64,000 nt of DNA from Heterotrichella gracilis (Eukaryota > Sar > Xanthophyceae > Tribonematales > Xanthonemataceae). A program made the translations under genes and the position numbers. The stretch is taken from assembly GCA_032358255.1 (NCBI GenBank), contig JAULBX010005776.1, positions 62,001-126,000 on the forward strand, in the 5' to 3' direction. Below, in pieces: positions 22,901 to 32,547 of this stretch; position 1 is the stretch's first letter, and every line of letters starts with the position of its first letter. The notes below the pieces were generated by a model that saw only the letters and a program-made list of their open reading frames with translations, did no database searches and was not told the DNA's origin.

Positions 22901-22990
22901 GTGGACAACCTGGAGACGCAGGTGGCGCCACCCGCATCGGTGCCGCTCACCGAGCTGGCCATAGACCCAATCACGCACCAGCAGCAGCAG
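13925..22990 (+). CDS. Multi-B3 and SAND-like domain nuclear protein
   Basis: Probable DNA-binding regulator of 1,215 residues. Nineteen exons with phases agreeing throughout: 13925-14110, 14198-14282, 14804-14877, 15223-15333, 15554-15947, 16242-16422, 16760-16946, 17244-17499, 17751-17953, 18146-18292, 18646-18890, 19279-19567, 19871-20071, 20385-20603, 20872-21050, 21405-21556, 21879-22054, 22332-22521 and 22818-22990. Residues 10-120 form a B3/REM-like fold (VEVLDGSGNAW...). Residues 120-283 are P/A/E-rich. Residues about 300-405 are the best B3 domain, of VAL/HSI2 type (SGRIILPRVAVEANLAF, RVYVLEG, GDAIGI). About 515-610 is a degenerate third B3. Each of the last two is followed by a Cys/His motif and a basic stretch (CTRNPCCAKPAGHPGFCSG; CNRTGGCVKSAGHQGFCSG). 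Residues about 755-840 resemble SAND (CGPHKGIYDIRKG, FPADLERGAGKGDGETWRSS). The tail is K/R- and acid-rich, then hydrophobic and Q-rich. The target is unknown. It could be two genes if an unseen stop and start lie between, but open frame and phase argue for one. Confidence 0.8.
18820..19011 (+). repeat. Exon-edge copy in intron 11 of the B3-SAND gene
   Basis: The Lys-rich end of the Cys motif (CACAAGGGCTTCAAGCGCAA at 18822, then GATGTTTGGCAA) recurs at 18968-19003 (CCCAAGGGCTCCAAACGCAA, then GATGTTTGGCAA) inside the intron. Confidence 0.8.
20000..20270 (+). repeat. Exon-edge copies in intron 13 of the B3-SAND gene
   Basis: The exon end (TGCAGAGCAACCAGATCATA at 20001, then GTGTCCAGCATGCTGTA) is copied at about 20114-20175 and again, more worn, at about 20235-20270. 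Each copy is preceded by GGGTTTAGG- or GGGTTAGGG-like sequence. Confidence 0.82.
21002..21180 (+). repeat. Exon-edge copy in intron 15 of the B3-SAND gene
   Basis: Exon end plus donor plus GGTTTGGCGTTAGGGTTT (21003-21080) recurs at 21098-21179 with the same order: TCGGGGTCGGAGTGGGCGCT, CAGCCCAAGCGCAGGTG, then GGTTTGGCGTTAGGGTTT. Both exon and intron flanks were therefore duplicated together. Confidence 0.9.
22083..22114 (+). repeat. GGT trinucleotide run in intron 17
   Basis: About ten GGT/TGG units follow the exon 17 donor of the B3-SAND gene. They are able to form G-rich structures in the transcript. Confidence 0.8.
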
Positions 22991-24797
22991 TAGGGCGCCA
23001 GGTGGCGGGCGGCGGGGTGGTGTGGGTGTGGGCGGGGAGGGGTGCTGTGGCGCTGTGCATCGCTTGCAGACATGGCAGGGCGGGTGCGCCACCTGGAGTA
23101 TCTGCTTTGAGAAGAGGGGAGGTCATATCTGGGGTGGTTGGCGGTGAATGATGGGTGGGGTGGTTGGTGCTGCTTTGGGGTGATGGGAATTTATTCACCC
23201 CCATGTTAAGCGCTCATGAAAAGAAAAGATAATAATCCACCCATGTATGCGTAACGACTCATTTGATATGTGTGGGTCCCTAGGGGATGGATTACGTGTG
23301 TTGGGAACCAGAGCACGCCAGAGTTTGAATCTGATGTGCGTGTGTGGTCCTGTGGTACCTGTTCTTGCTGGCACTGCCTCTTCCTGAGTAGCTGTTGGAT
23401 CAGGGCCACGTTTTGCCCAGTGTGGGTGGGTCAGGCTCTACCTCTACCCTTGCCTTTGCCCTTGTTTGGAGATTTCAGAAAACTTGTCAGCTGTGTGTGT
23501 GGCCCGCTCCCTGTTATAAAAGAGGACTTCTTGGCAGTGCTTCTCCACCTGCAAGTGAAGGCGCCAGGCTTGTGGGTGCCTGATGGCATTCCGTGAGGGG
23601 GCTTTCGCAAGCTCAGACCCAGTTGGGTGACTATTATTACCTGCCTCAGCTGCAATAAGCTCATCACCTGCAAACTGCAAGACACGGGGAGTGGCCTCGT
23701 TTGTCACAGACTTGCATGCATGAAGCCCAATGTCACCCTAAGGGGTGCTAAGCCAGACCCTCAAGGGTCGAAGCGGACTGGCGTGGCCTGCTGGAGCTAG
23801 CTGAAGTAGCCAGCGTCGGTAGTAAACGAGCAAGGAACGGTTATGAACTAGTGTCGAAGCACCTTTCGTGCTTCACCTTTCGTTTGGTGTGTGCTCTGAG
23901 CTTTGCAACAGCGTGCTACGCCTGGCTCGTATACACGTACCACCGTTCACCGTGGCACGGCCATAGCACACATAACGGGCTCCTCAGCATACTAATCCTC
24001 CCAGAACATGTGGGTCTCCCGCTGTAGACTATGCGGGTAGGCTCCCGTGCGAGGGCGTATATCAGGGGGTTCGTTACCAGTGGGGCACAGCACGGGGGCC
24101 AAGCATGCAGCGGCGGGTCTAAGGAGGGGCTAAGCAAGATGGCGGGGAGCTTTGTGGGCGAATTGTTGGGGTTGGGCGGGCAGGGAGCGGCGGTGACAGG
24201 TAGGATGGGCGGCGGGTGGGTGGCGTGGGGGGTATGTTTACAGCACCCCTTCGCATGCATATGTGGTGCTGCTAGGTGCCGCCACCATCGTTGGCGGTTT
24301 CCCCTCTCAGCGCCGGTTGACAAAACTAGGAATTGAAACATAGTTGGTTGCTGTGGTTAGTGTACTTGCACGGAGCCCTCAACGCACCGGCAGTGACAGC
24401 TATCGGATTCAGCGCCGGTTGTGATGCATGCATGCATGTGGTGCACAGGTCGTGCGGCGTCAGGCGGGTCCAAGGCGCCCCTCTTGCGGCCGTCAACACG
24501 CAGCACGTCCATGCAAGGTGGGCAGCTCTCCTTGCACCCTGTCACTTTGACCTAACCCAGTGCTACCATGCCTAACCCAGCACGGGCGTTGTCGTGGTGC
24601 ACCAGTGTCCTATAGGACTCAAAGCTACCAGTAGATGCTACAGACGCATATCTCATCCTCCCTTCTTCATACCACTCTTGTATGCCTCCCCTTGAACGGT
24701 CACCCCGCCCACACCACCCACCCACCCGCCCACCCCACTCCCACCAGGCCATGGCGCCCCCAGCACCCAGCACCACCCACCCAGGGGGGTGCGCACA
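22991..24797. other. Intergenic region before the primase-helicase gene
   Basis: 1.8 kb between same-strand genes. No conserved coding exon was seen. A short open segment from the ATG at 24138 to a possible donor at 24200 might be an upstream exon of the next gene, but it shows no transit-peptide character. The rest appears non-coding. Confidence 0.45.
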
Positions 24798-27700
24798 ATG
24801 GCCACCTTTTCGCGCGACGGCGCCAGCGGCGGCGGCAGCAGCAACAGTAGCAACAGCAGCGGTAGCAAGAACAGCAGGCAGGCCCCGGGGAGGAAGCAAT
24901 TCCCGAAGCGGAATAAGGACAATCCCCGGTGGATCCAGGGCGCAACCCCGCCCCCGGGCACCAGGGACAGCATGGATCCCCGGGCGGTGGCGGATATTGC
25001 AAAACGGAAGCAGCAGTGGCTTCAGAATGGCAGCCAGGCGGCCCAGCCAGCGACCACACAGGCGCCACCTGGCGGCGAACCACCTCCACCGCCCGGTGGG
25101 GAACCAGCCCCATCACCTCAAACACGGTTCAGTGACTGGACACCATCACCTGGAGCACGCAGCGGTGAACCAACACCAGCAACCCCACTGGGCGGTGGTG
25201 AATCGGCTCCACCGGCTCGATTGCGTGGCGGGGAATCACCTCCATCCCCGCCATGGCATGGTGGGGAATCACCTCCATCGCCTTCATTGCGTGGCAGCGA
25301 GCCATTCCCACCCCGCAGCGGTGGTGAGTCACCACCAATGCCTCCACTGCCTGGCAGTGCACAGCCTCCATTGCCTGGTGGACCAACGCCCAGCACCAGC
25401 TACGGCACCGGGGGCGAAGCAAACCCTAGGGAAGGGTTTCAGCAGCCCAAGGAAGGGTTTGGGCAGGCGCAGCCAGGGGCGGCGCATGGGGTGCGGGAGG
25501 GGGCGGGACCAAGGGGGGAAAGTGCAGGGGTGGAACAGAGAAGAGGAGCAGGTGGGTGGTTTGGGTCGAGGGAGGAGATAGGATGGTGGGTAGTTGCACC
25601 TAGCGCGTTGGTTTGCAAGACCAGGGAGTTGTGTGTCACTCATGTGCATGAACCCACCCACACCAGCCACCTCAATGCGCATGCACCCCCCCCACGCATC
25701 CCTCCCACACACACAGGCCCCACCCCACCACCACAACCACCACAGCCAGCAGCGGCACCACCCCCACCACCGCCACCGCCACCACCACCACCATCATCAA
25801 CTCCCCCACCACCAGTGAAGTTGGAGGACACCCTCAAGCGGCTGGGCATCACCCTACCCCACTACCGCCCAGCGCAGCATTCTGGGCTGCTGTGCCCCAG
25901 GTGCCAAGGGGGGAGCAGCAGCGAAAAGAGCCTGGGGGTGCAGGTGAGCGGTGACCAGGGGTACTAGAAGCGGACTATTCAAGTCCTCCTGCGGTGACAT
26001 CCCAATTCGGGAATCTGAAATCCTAAACCATGAACCCCTGAACCATACACCATAAACCCTAGAAAGGAGCCGGGAGGTGCAGGTAAGTGTTGACACTCAC
26101 TTCAAAATGCTGTGTGGGGCACCCTCAAGGCCTTAAAAAATGGGAATTCATGGTTATCGGGCATATTTGCTTTTTAGAAATGTCTGTCGGAGTCAATGGG
26201 CCGTCCGAAATGCACATCCACCCCTTTCCTACAGCATTCTAGCCCATTTCGCCCACTTCTGCAAGGAACGCAAGGAGGTGGTTGGATCACAGACCACGCA
26301 TGTTACGTGTGGCTGAATTGGGATGACCTGTTTTGCTTGCAGGTGATAGCTGGTGGTGGAGCGCGGTGGCTGTGCCACAGGGGCACCTGCGGGTTCAAGG
26401 GGGCAATCACAGCGGGTGAGTGTGAGGAGGGTTTTAGGGGTTTTGTGCTAGGGCATTAGTGCTATGGTTTAGGGCCTGTTTGGCTCTGCTGCAGGGGCAC
26501 GTGAGTGTTCAAGGGGGCAAGCACAGCGGGTGGGTGCAAGGAGGGTTTTTGGGAATTGTGTTTGGGTTGCTGTGACGGAGGAGCATTTGCAGGCTGCCTC
26601 TTCCCCCATCCCCAATGAGCCGCTCACAGTCTGCGGGAAGGATAGGGTTTTGCATAGGATTATTGTGGTCATGGCAGATGTGCACACATGGCAAACACCT
26701 TCCCCCCCTCGCCACAGGCGAATCCATCAGCGACCCCTCCAGCAAGGCGTTCCTCCAATTCACCAAGACCGCACCCCCCGTCTACACCCGCCCCAGCCCC
26801 CAGCTCCAGGAGCTGAGTGAGGACAACCTGCGGTTCTTCACCGAGCGGGGCATCAGTGCTGCGGTGGTTGAGCGCAATGGTATCAAGCAGGAGCGCCTGT
26901 TCTGCCCCCCGCTGGGCCAGGTGGCGGACGCGGTGGTGTTTCCTTACTACAGGTGGGTGGCCGGGAATAGTAATTATAGTTTGTTATTAGGAATAACTAT
27001 CATCAGAACAGTGCTACTGGTGGCGGACGCGGTGGTGTTCCCATACGACAGGTGGGTGGCCGGGAATTGTAATAATATTTTCTATTAATATAAAAATGTA
27101 ATAATATTTTCTATTAATATATAAAAATGTAATTGGATATGTATATAGTATAAAGAAGACAATAATACAGGTGGCAAACGCGGTGGTGTTTCTGCACTGC
27201 AAGCGGGGGTCTGCAAAGCATTTATTATTATTATGTCATTAATATCGACATCGGCGATGATGATAAATCATCTGAAGTTTCTAATGTGCTGCACATCCCA
27301 GGGATGGCGAGCTGGTGAACATCAAGTACCGCGCGCCTGGCAAGAAGTTCTGGCAGGTCAAGGGGGCGGAGAAGGTGCTGTTTGGACTGGATGACATCAA
27401 AGGTGGGGGGCGGGGGAGCATTGTTGAGTGGGTGCATGAAAGGCACGGAATGCAGCAGGAGGAATGTGTGAGGTCCAGGCACAGCCTGTGCACCCATGCA
27501 ATACCCTGGGCGCACTTGGGGGATGGTTCACATGCCTTGATGGCGCGCGTGTCCCTTGCGCAGACCCCCCCTTGTGCAGGCTTGGGATGACAAGCTCGCT
27601 CAAATGTGGTAGATTTAATACGCTAGGGCTGTTTAATCGGTCCATGCACATTCCGACCTTTGCACGAAGGTCTACCACATCCCCAGTTCACATTGGGAAT

Positions 27701-30699
27701 TGGGGCTCACAACCTAATTCCCCTCCCCACCCACCCCCACCCACCTCTGTTCTCCCACACTTCAACCACTCCCATCAATCACACCCCCCACCGCCTCACC
27801 ACCACACACCCCACCCCAGGGGAAGAGGAGATAATCATAGTGGAGGGGGAGATGGACAAGCTGGCGTTCGAGGAGGCGGGGTTCCGAAACGTGGTTTCGG
27901 TCCCCACCGGCGCCCCCCAGCGGGTGCACGAGGGACAGCTGCCACCCCCAGAAGAGGACACTGCTTTTTCCTATCTATGGAACGGGCGCCATGTGCTGGA
28001 TAATGTGGCCAAGATCGTGATTGCCACCGATAATGACGGGCCTGGCCAGGTGCGATTGGGTGTGATGGTGCTGATGTGGCCAAGATCGTGATTGCTGCTG
28101 ACAATGCCATGTAGGCGTGCTCTGCCAGGCGCACAATTGGTGGCCAAGGAACGAACCCTGTGCAATACCCTACCCAACCCCGGCCAAAACCCCTTTGATG
28201 CACAGGCGCGCTGGCTTGGAGGCTGGGCTAGGGAAACACCCTTTGTCGAGGCGCTACCCTAACAAAACCCTCCCTACAAACCCCTGAATAATCTCTTAAC
28301 GGAACCCTCTTTGTTTGCCAGGCGCTCTGCGAGGAGCTGGCTCGGCGGCTGGGCAAGGAGCGGTGCTGGAGGGTACGGTGGCCCACTGATGCAGACACAG
28401 ACGCCCCCACCACTGCGGATGGTGGTGCGGATGGTGCTGCGGAGGGTGGTGGCGGTGGTGCGTACCGTAAGGACGCCAACGAGGTCCTCATGATGGATGG
28501 TGTGGATGCGCTGGTGGAGCAGGTGGTGCGGGCGGAGCCGTACCCTATCCGGGGTCTGTTCAGGTGGGCCATATACCCTAGCCGTACCCCATTACCCTAT
28601 CCAAGGCCTGGTCAGGTGGGCCATATACCCTATTCAGGGTTGATCAGGTGGTGCGGGCGGAGCCGTACCCTCTCCGGGGCCTGTTCGGGTGGGGCAAATA
28701 CCCTAGCCGTACCCTATTTGAGGCTATGTACCCTGACCAGGGGGTGGGTTGGTGAGGCAATTACCCTGTTCAGGGTCTGTTCACTTGCACCCTTAGCTGT
28801 ACCCCCCCCCCCCTACCCACCCCCCACCGCAGGGTGTCTTGAGGTTGGGCGGGAGATCAAGTGCTACTACCAGGACCAGATGGGCCTCGAGCTGCGCTCA
28901 TCCACCCCTGAACCCTAAACTCTAAATTCTAAACCCTTAGCCCACCCCGCCCCACCCCGCACCGCAGGATGTCCGACTTTGAGGGCGAGATCTGGCGCTA
29001 CTACCAGGGCCAGCTAGGGCTGGAGCAGGGGGTCTCCACTGGCTGGCCCTGCCTGGATGACGTGTACCGCGTCGTCCCGGGGGAGCTGACCATTGTCACT
29101 GGGGTGCCCAACAGCGGCAAGAGCGAGTGGATAGACGCGCTGCTGGTCAACCTGTCGGAGCTGCACGGGTGGAGCTTTGCGTTCTGTTCCATGGAGAAGC
29201 GGGTGGGTAGTGGTGTTTGTGGTGGTGGTGATGGTGTGCGGGATGTGGGGACAATTACATTTATTCCCTAAATCTTCTTCAATGTTTGCCATTTAAGGCC
29301 ATCTGCGGAGGTGGGGTGGGGGTGGGTGGGGGCGGAAATTGCTAGGGGGGGCGGGGATGATGCCTTTCTTTATCAATTTTTCATTTTCAGTTTCAATTCT
29401 TATCACAGCAGGCCATGCCATGACAACGGCCCTGTTTCAGGCTAAACCATATAAACCCTTAAGTAAACCCACCCACCAACACCTTTTGCTCAACCCCAGG
29501 TCAAGGATCACGCCCGCCAGCTGCTGGAGAAGTACGTGCGGAAACCCTTCTTCGTGTACCGGCCGCGCCGCGAAAACCCTAACGGGGGCGGGCCCCCTCC
29601 GGGACCCCCCCCCATGGAGCGCATGGGCGAGGGTGACCTCCTGCGAGGTTTGGCCTGGCTCGAGGACAGGTTTCACCTCATCCGGCACGAGGATGAGCAG
29701 CTACCTAATGTGGATTGGGTGCTTCAGCTGGCGCGCGTGGCGGTGCTGAGGTGGGTGCCTAGGGTTCGGGTCAGGGTTTTGTAGGGCTGGGGGTTGGGGA
29801 GTAGGGTTGGGGGATTGGGGATTGGACTGGGTGGTGGTGCTGAGGTGTTTAGGGTCTTGTAGGGTTTGGGGTTAGGGTTTGGGGTTAGGTTTTGAGGACG
29901 AGGGCCTTGGACCACAGAGCATTCTACCAAAACCTTGACAACTCCACCAAAACCCTAACGCCCAATCCCCTCACCCCCCAGGTACGGCATCCGCGGCCTG
30001 GTGATCGACCCCTACAACGAGCTGGACCACCAGCGGCCCCCCTCCATGACCGAGACCGAGTACGTGTCCGCAATGCTCACCAAGATCAAGCGCTTTGCGC
30101 AGCACCACGACGTGCACGTGTGGTTTGTGGCGCACCCGCGGCAGATGCGCGACTGGCGGGGGGAACCGCCGAACCTGTATGACATTTCGGGGTCGGCGCA
30201 CTTTATCAACAAGGCGGACAATGGGATTGTGGTGCACCGGCAGCGCGACCCGGATGGGGATCCCAGACAGGTGGGTGGGGATGTGGTGTTGGGTGGGGAC
30301 ACCACTTTCAAAGATATTATTTTCCGATAATAATCTACTTACATATTATTTAATTGTATTGTAGGTCATGCCATTCCTTGGATGAAATTGTTACAGGAAA
30401 GTCCCAGTCTTTTGTATCTGAAGCCTGATATCGCATGTGCATCAGGGAGCAATGACGCATCATGGAAAGCATAAAAACACACATGATAAATCCACTTGGA
30501 TTTCCCCCTTTTACATAGCAGCACCCCCCCCCATGCGCAGGTGAGCATCCTGGTGCGCAAGGTGCGCAACAAGGCGGCAGGCACCATTGGGGACTGCAAC
30601 CTGCGATACGAGGTGGCTACGGGGAGGTATAACGACCCCGATTTCGAGGGGGCGGATTTGCTGGGGGCTGCCAGGGCGGCCGCGGGCTACGAGGGCTAG
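24798..30699 (+). CDS. TWINKLE: Twinkle-type organellar DNA primase-helicase
   Basis: T7 gp4-like enzyme that primes and unwinds organelle DNA (mitochondria and/or plastids in plants). Exons: 24798-25551, 25717-25943, 26343-26415, 26718-26952, 27302-27402, 27820-28049, 28322-28563, 28968-29202, 29500-29750, 29982-30270 and 30541-30699; 931 residues. Residues 1 to about 300 are a G/S/P-rich extension with repeated GGESPPSPP-like units. C311, C314, C338 and C343 form the primase zinc ribbon. EEEIIIVEGEMDKLAFEEAG (about 465-484) and IVIATDNDGPGQ (to 540) are the TOPRIM metal site. GVPNSGKS (666-673) is Walker A and LVIDPYNEL (789-797) Walker B. HVWFVAHPRQM and GSAHFINKADNG are later helicase motifs. 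Both halves look functional. No clear targeting peptide follows the chosen ATG, so a missed 5' exon is possible. Several introns carry exon-edge copies. Confidence 0.93.
25068..25400 (+). repeat. In-frame Pro/Gly/Ser-rich coding repeats
   Basis: Degenerate in-frame units of GGGGAATCACCTCCATC type encode GGESPPSPP-like peptides, about ten times, in exon 1 of the primase-helicase gene. Confidence 0.8.
26372..26560 (+). repeat. Exon-edge copy in Twinkle intron 3
   Basis: CAGGGGCACCTGCGGGTTCA plus AGGGGGCAATCACAGCGGGT and the flanking GAGGGTTTT (26376-26440) recurs at 26491-26552 as CAGGGGCACGTGAGTGTTCA, AGGGGGCAAGCACAGCGGGT and GAGGGTTTTT. Confidence 0.88.
26920..27192 (+). repeat. Two exon-edge copies in Twinkle intron 4
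   Basis: GTGGCGGACGCGGTGGTGTT plus the exon end and donor (26921-26968) is copied at 27019-27068 with a CAGGTGGGTGGCCGGGAATT donor, and partly at 27170-27195. AT-rich repeats fill the space between. Confidence 0.88.
27069..27128 (+). repeat. AT-rich 29-31 bp tandem duplication
   Basis: GTAATAATATTTTCTATTAA plus TATAAAAAT (27069-27097) is repeated at 27098-27128 with two extra bases. It lies between exon-edge copies in Twinkle intron 4 and is far more AT-rich than its surroundings. Confidence 0.9.
28002..28112 (+). repeat. Exon-edge copy in Twinkle intron 6
   Basis: GTGGCCAAGATCGTGATTGC plus CACCGATAATG (28007-28037) recurs at 28077-28107 as GTGGCCAAGATCGTGATTGC plus TGCTGACAATG. Confidence 0.88.
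28527..28790 (+). repeat. Donor-decoy array in Twinkle intron 7
   Basis: The exon 7 end with its donor (GGTCTGTTCAGGTGGGCCAT at 28553) is followed by several partial copies. GGCCTGGTCAGGTGGGCCAT lies near 28605, a GCGGGCGGAGCCGTACCCTC copy ends in GGCCTGTTCGGGTGGG near 28650-28693, and a weaker GGTCTGTTCAC match lies near 28780. ATACCCTAGCCGTACCC separates them. Confidence 0.87.
28832..29030 (+). repeat. Exon-edge copy before Twinkle exon 8
   Basis: The real exon starts at 28968 (CCGCAGGATGTCCGACTTTG...). A copy at 28827-28895 has its own CCGCAGGGTGTC acceptor and would read about REIKCYYQDQMGLEL, compared with the real GEIWRYYQGQLGLEQ. CCCTAAACTCTAAATTCTAAACCC lies between them in two runs. 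Confidence 0.88.
29730..29850 (+). repeat. Exon-edge copy in Twinkle intron 9
   Basis: GATTGGGTGCTTCAGCTGGC...GTGGCGGTGCTGAG (to 29750) has a shortened copy at about 29821-29848 (GATTGGACTGGGTGGTGGTG, then CTGAGGTG). It is flanked on both sides by GTAGGGTTTGGGGTTAGGG sequence. Confidence 0.7.
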
Positions 30700-32547
30700 G
30701 GGGGGAGGAGCCCAACGCGGAATGGGGTACGAGGGGGAGAACTCATTGCGCATGGGGGTGAGGAGACTAAATTATTTGGCTGGGGGCAGCGAGGGCGGGG
30801 GCGGGGTTTGAGGGGCTCCCATTTTTGGGTGCCTGGTGGGTGGGGGTTTGAATGCACAATAGACCCTAGAGGTAGTGATGAGGGGACGCATGCAAGGCCT
30901 GTTGGGTCATCCACAAACCTATGCCACAGACATCTGGTGGATGCCACTAGACCCATGTGGGTTTGTGATTTATGCAATGCTGGACCCATCCCCCTGGGTT
31001 TAGCCCGCCCACTTGCAGCCAGGCACCTGTGTGAAGTTGGCGCAGGCCAGCCAATGTTGGGGCTTGGCATGCAATGGGCGATCGAAGTTGGGCTGGGGAC
31101 TGGGGTTGGGGATCGACGTTAGGGTCTATAGGGCCTATCATAATGTAACAGTGCATGTACACCTGTGTCCTCAAGACAAGCAGCCTGTGCTTGGGCGGCA
31201 TACCTGCCAGGGTATACCGCGTACCTGCCAAGGAATACCTACGTAGTGTTTTACACCTTGTGCCGCTGTGCCACCACGGCATATATATGTTAACCAGGCT
31301 GGTCTGACTGGGAGAGCGATTGGCTCCATGCTGGCAAATTCAAGAAAAGTGTAACGCAGCAAAAGGGGAGGCTGTGACAGTCCATACCCGAATTTCCATC
31401 CGTTACATCACTCCCCGCCGGGCCCCTTCAACAGTACGTCCCGTAAGTCACTTCAGATTTGATGCTCATATATAATTTTACACCTCACAGGTACTGGCGC
31501 ATGCACACGCCATATCGCACGACATGGCCATGCGGCAGTAACTGTTTGACACAAACTGTTTGACACATGGTCTGAATTTAAAACCAAATGCATGCAGACC
31601 TGTCCGGACAGATGCGCATTCTCAAAAGACTGTGGTAGGGTACCACATGCACTGGCATGCTGTACAGCACATGAGATACTCACATTCACCGTGCTATCAT
31701 AATGTAAATCGATGCCATTCATTTTTAAGGCGGTACATCCAACTTAACAAATCTGAATCACACAAATTTGTTATTAAAAATTTGATTCACACAAAATTGT
31801 TAAACAGCAAAACCTATAAAATTGATTAAAAAAATAATCCGCTTTGCCAGTCACATAATATTAATATCACTGCAACTGCAGATCATGAAGTGCCAATGGA
31901 TATCATATCTGAGATGGGATGAGCTATGCAATGCATGCTATGTCCAATACGGTATGCGACAATTGACAGGTATTACGCCGTTGGTGTGATGATCCAATCA
32001 GATTTCAGATTGTCAGGCCAGATACGGCATAGAATTTATGAAAATGAAAGAAAAAATTCTACAAAGGGAACGCACAGAGGCAAAGGTAAATGATGTTGGT
32101 CAGGGCTTTCCCTGAATCAGCTTACAGCAAATTGCACTTTTCAAAAGATAGAGTTTTGTGAAACAATGAAAAAAAATTTAGAAAAGGTTGAGCATAGCAA
32201 TAGTCACAGCTTGCAACTGCTGAACACAGGGCGTCACGCCGGTTAAGTCAGGAAGATGCCAAGGGATTGCAAAAGCAAGGAGTCATGACAAGACGCATAT
32301 GGCCCATTGGGGAATCTGTTAGCCCTTCATGTTTCCAACCTGGCCCCTATAAAATTCAATGTAGCTGCAATCCTGACCCTGACCACATGTTTGAACACGC
32401 TTGTCTAGTGTAGCACAGTAAACAGCAAAAATGTTGGTGGGGAGTTTGGAAGGTGAGCGAGCACCTAAGCTACCCTAAATCCTGCGCCGAACCCTTCCCA
32501 ACCCTTACCCTGGCAAACCCTTTACCTTACCCTGGCAAGCCCTAGCC
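30700..32547. other. Convergent intergenic region, Twinkle / GT47
   Basis: 1.85 kb with no recognised exon. A TGTAA at 31144-31148 may be Twinkle's poly(A) signal. About 31720-32210 is markedly AT-rich (see separate entry). Confidence 0.5.
31720..32210. other. AT-rich block with short direct repeats
   Basis: Base composition drops sharply to A+T. ATTCACACAAA-type units with TTGTTA alternate at 31750-31805 (TGAATCACACAAATTTGTTA, then TGATTCACACAAAATTGTTA). A-runs with AGAAAAAATTCTACAAA and GAAAAAAAATTTAGAAAA follow. No coding content is seen. Confidence 0.65.

Noticed and set aside
23740-24080. Possible tRNA or structured ncRNA
   Set aside because: Some GC-rich short pairings were seen, but no cloverleaf with T-loop or A/B boxes could be placed.
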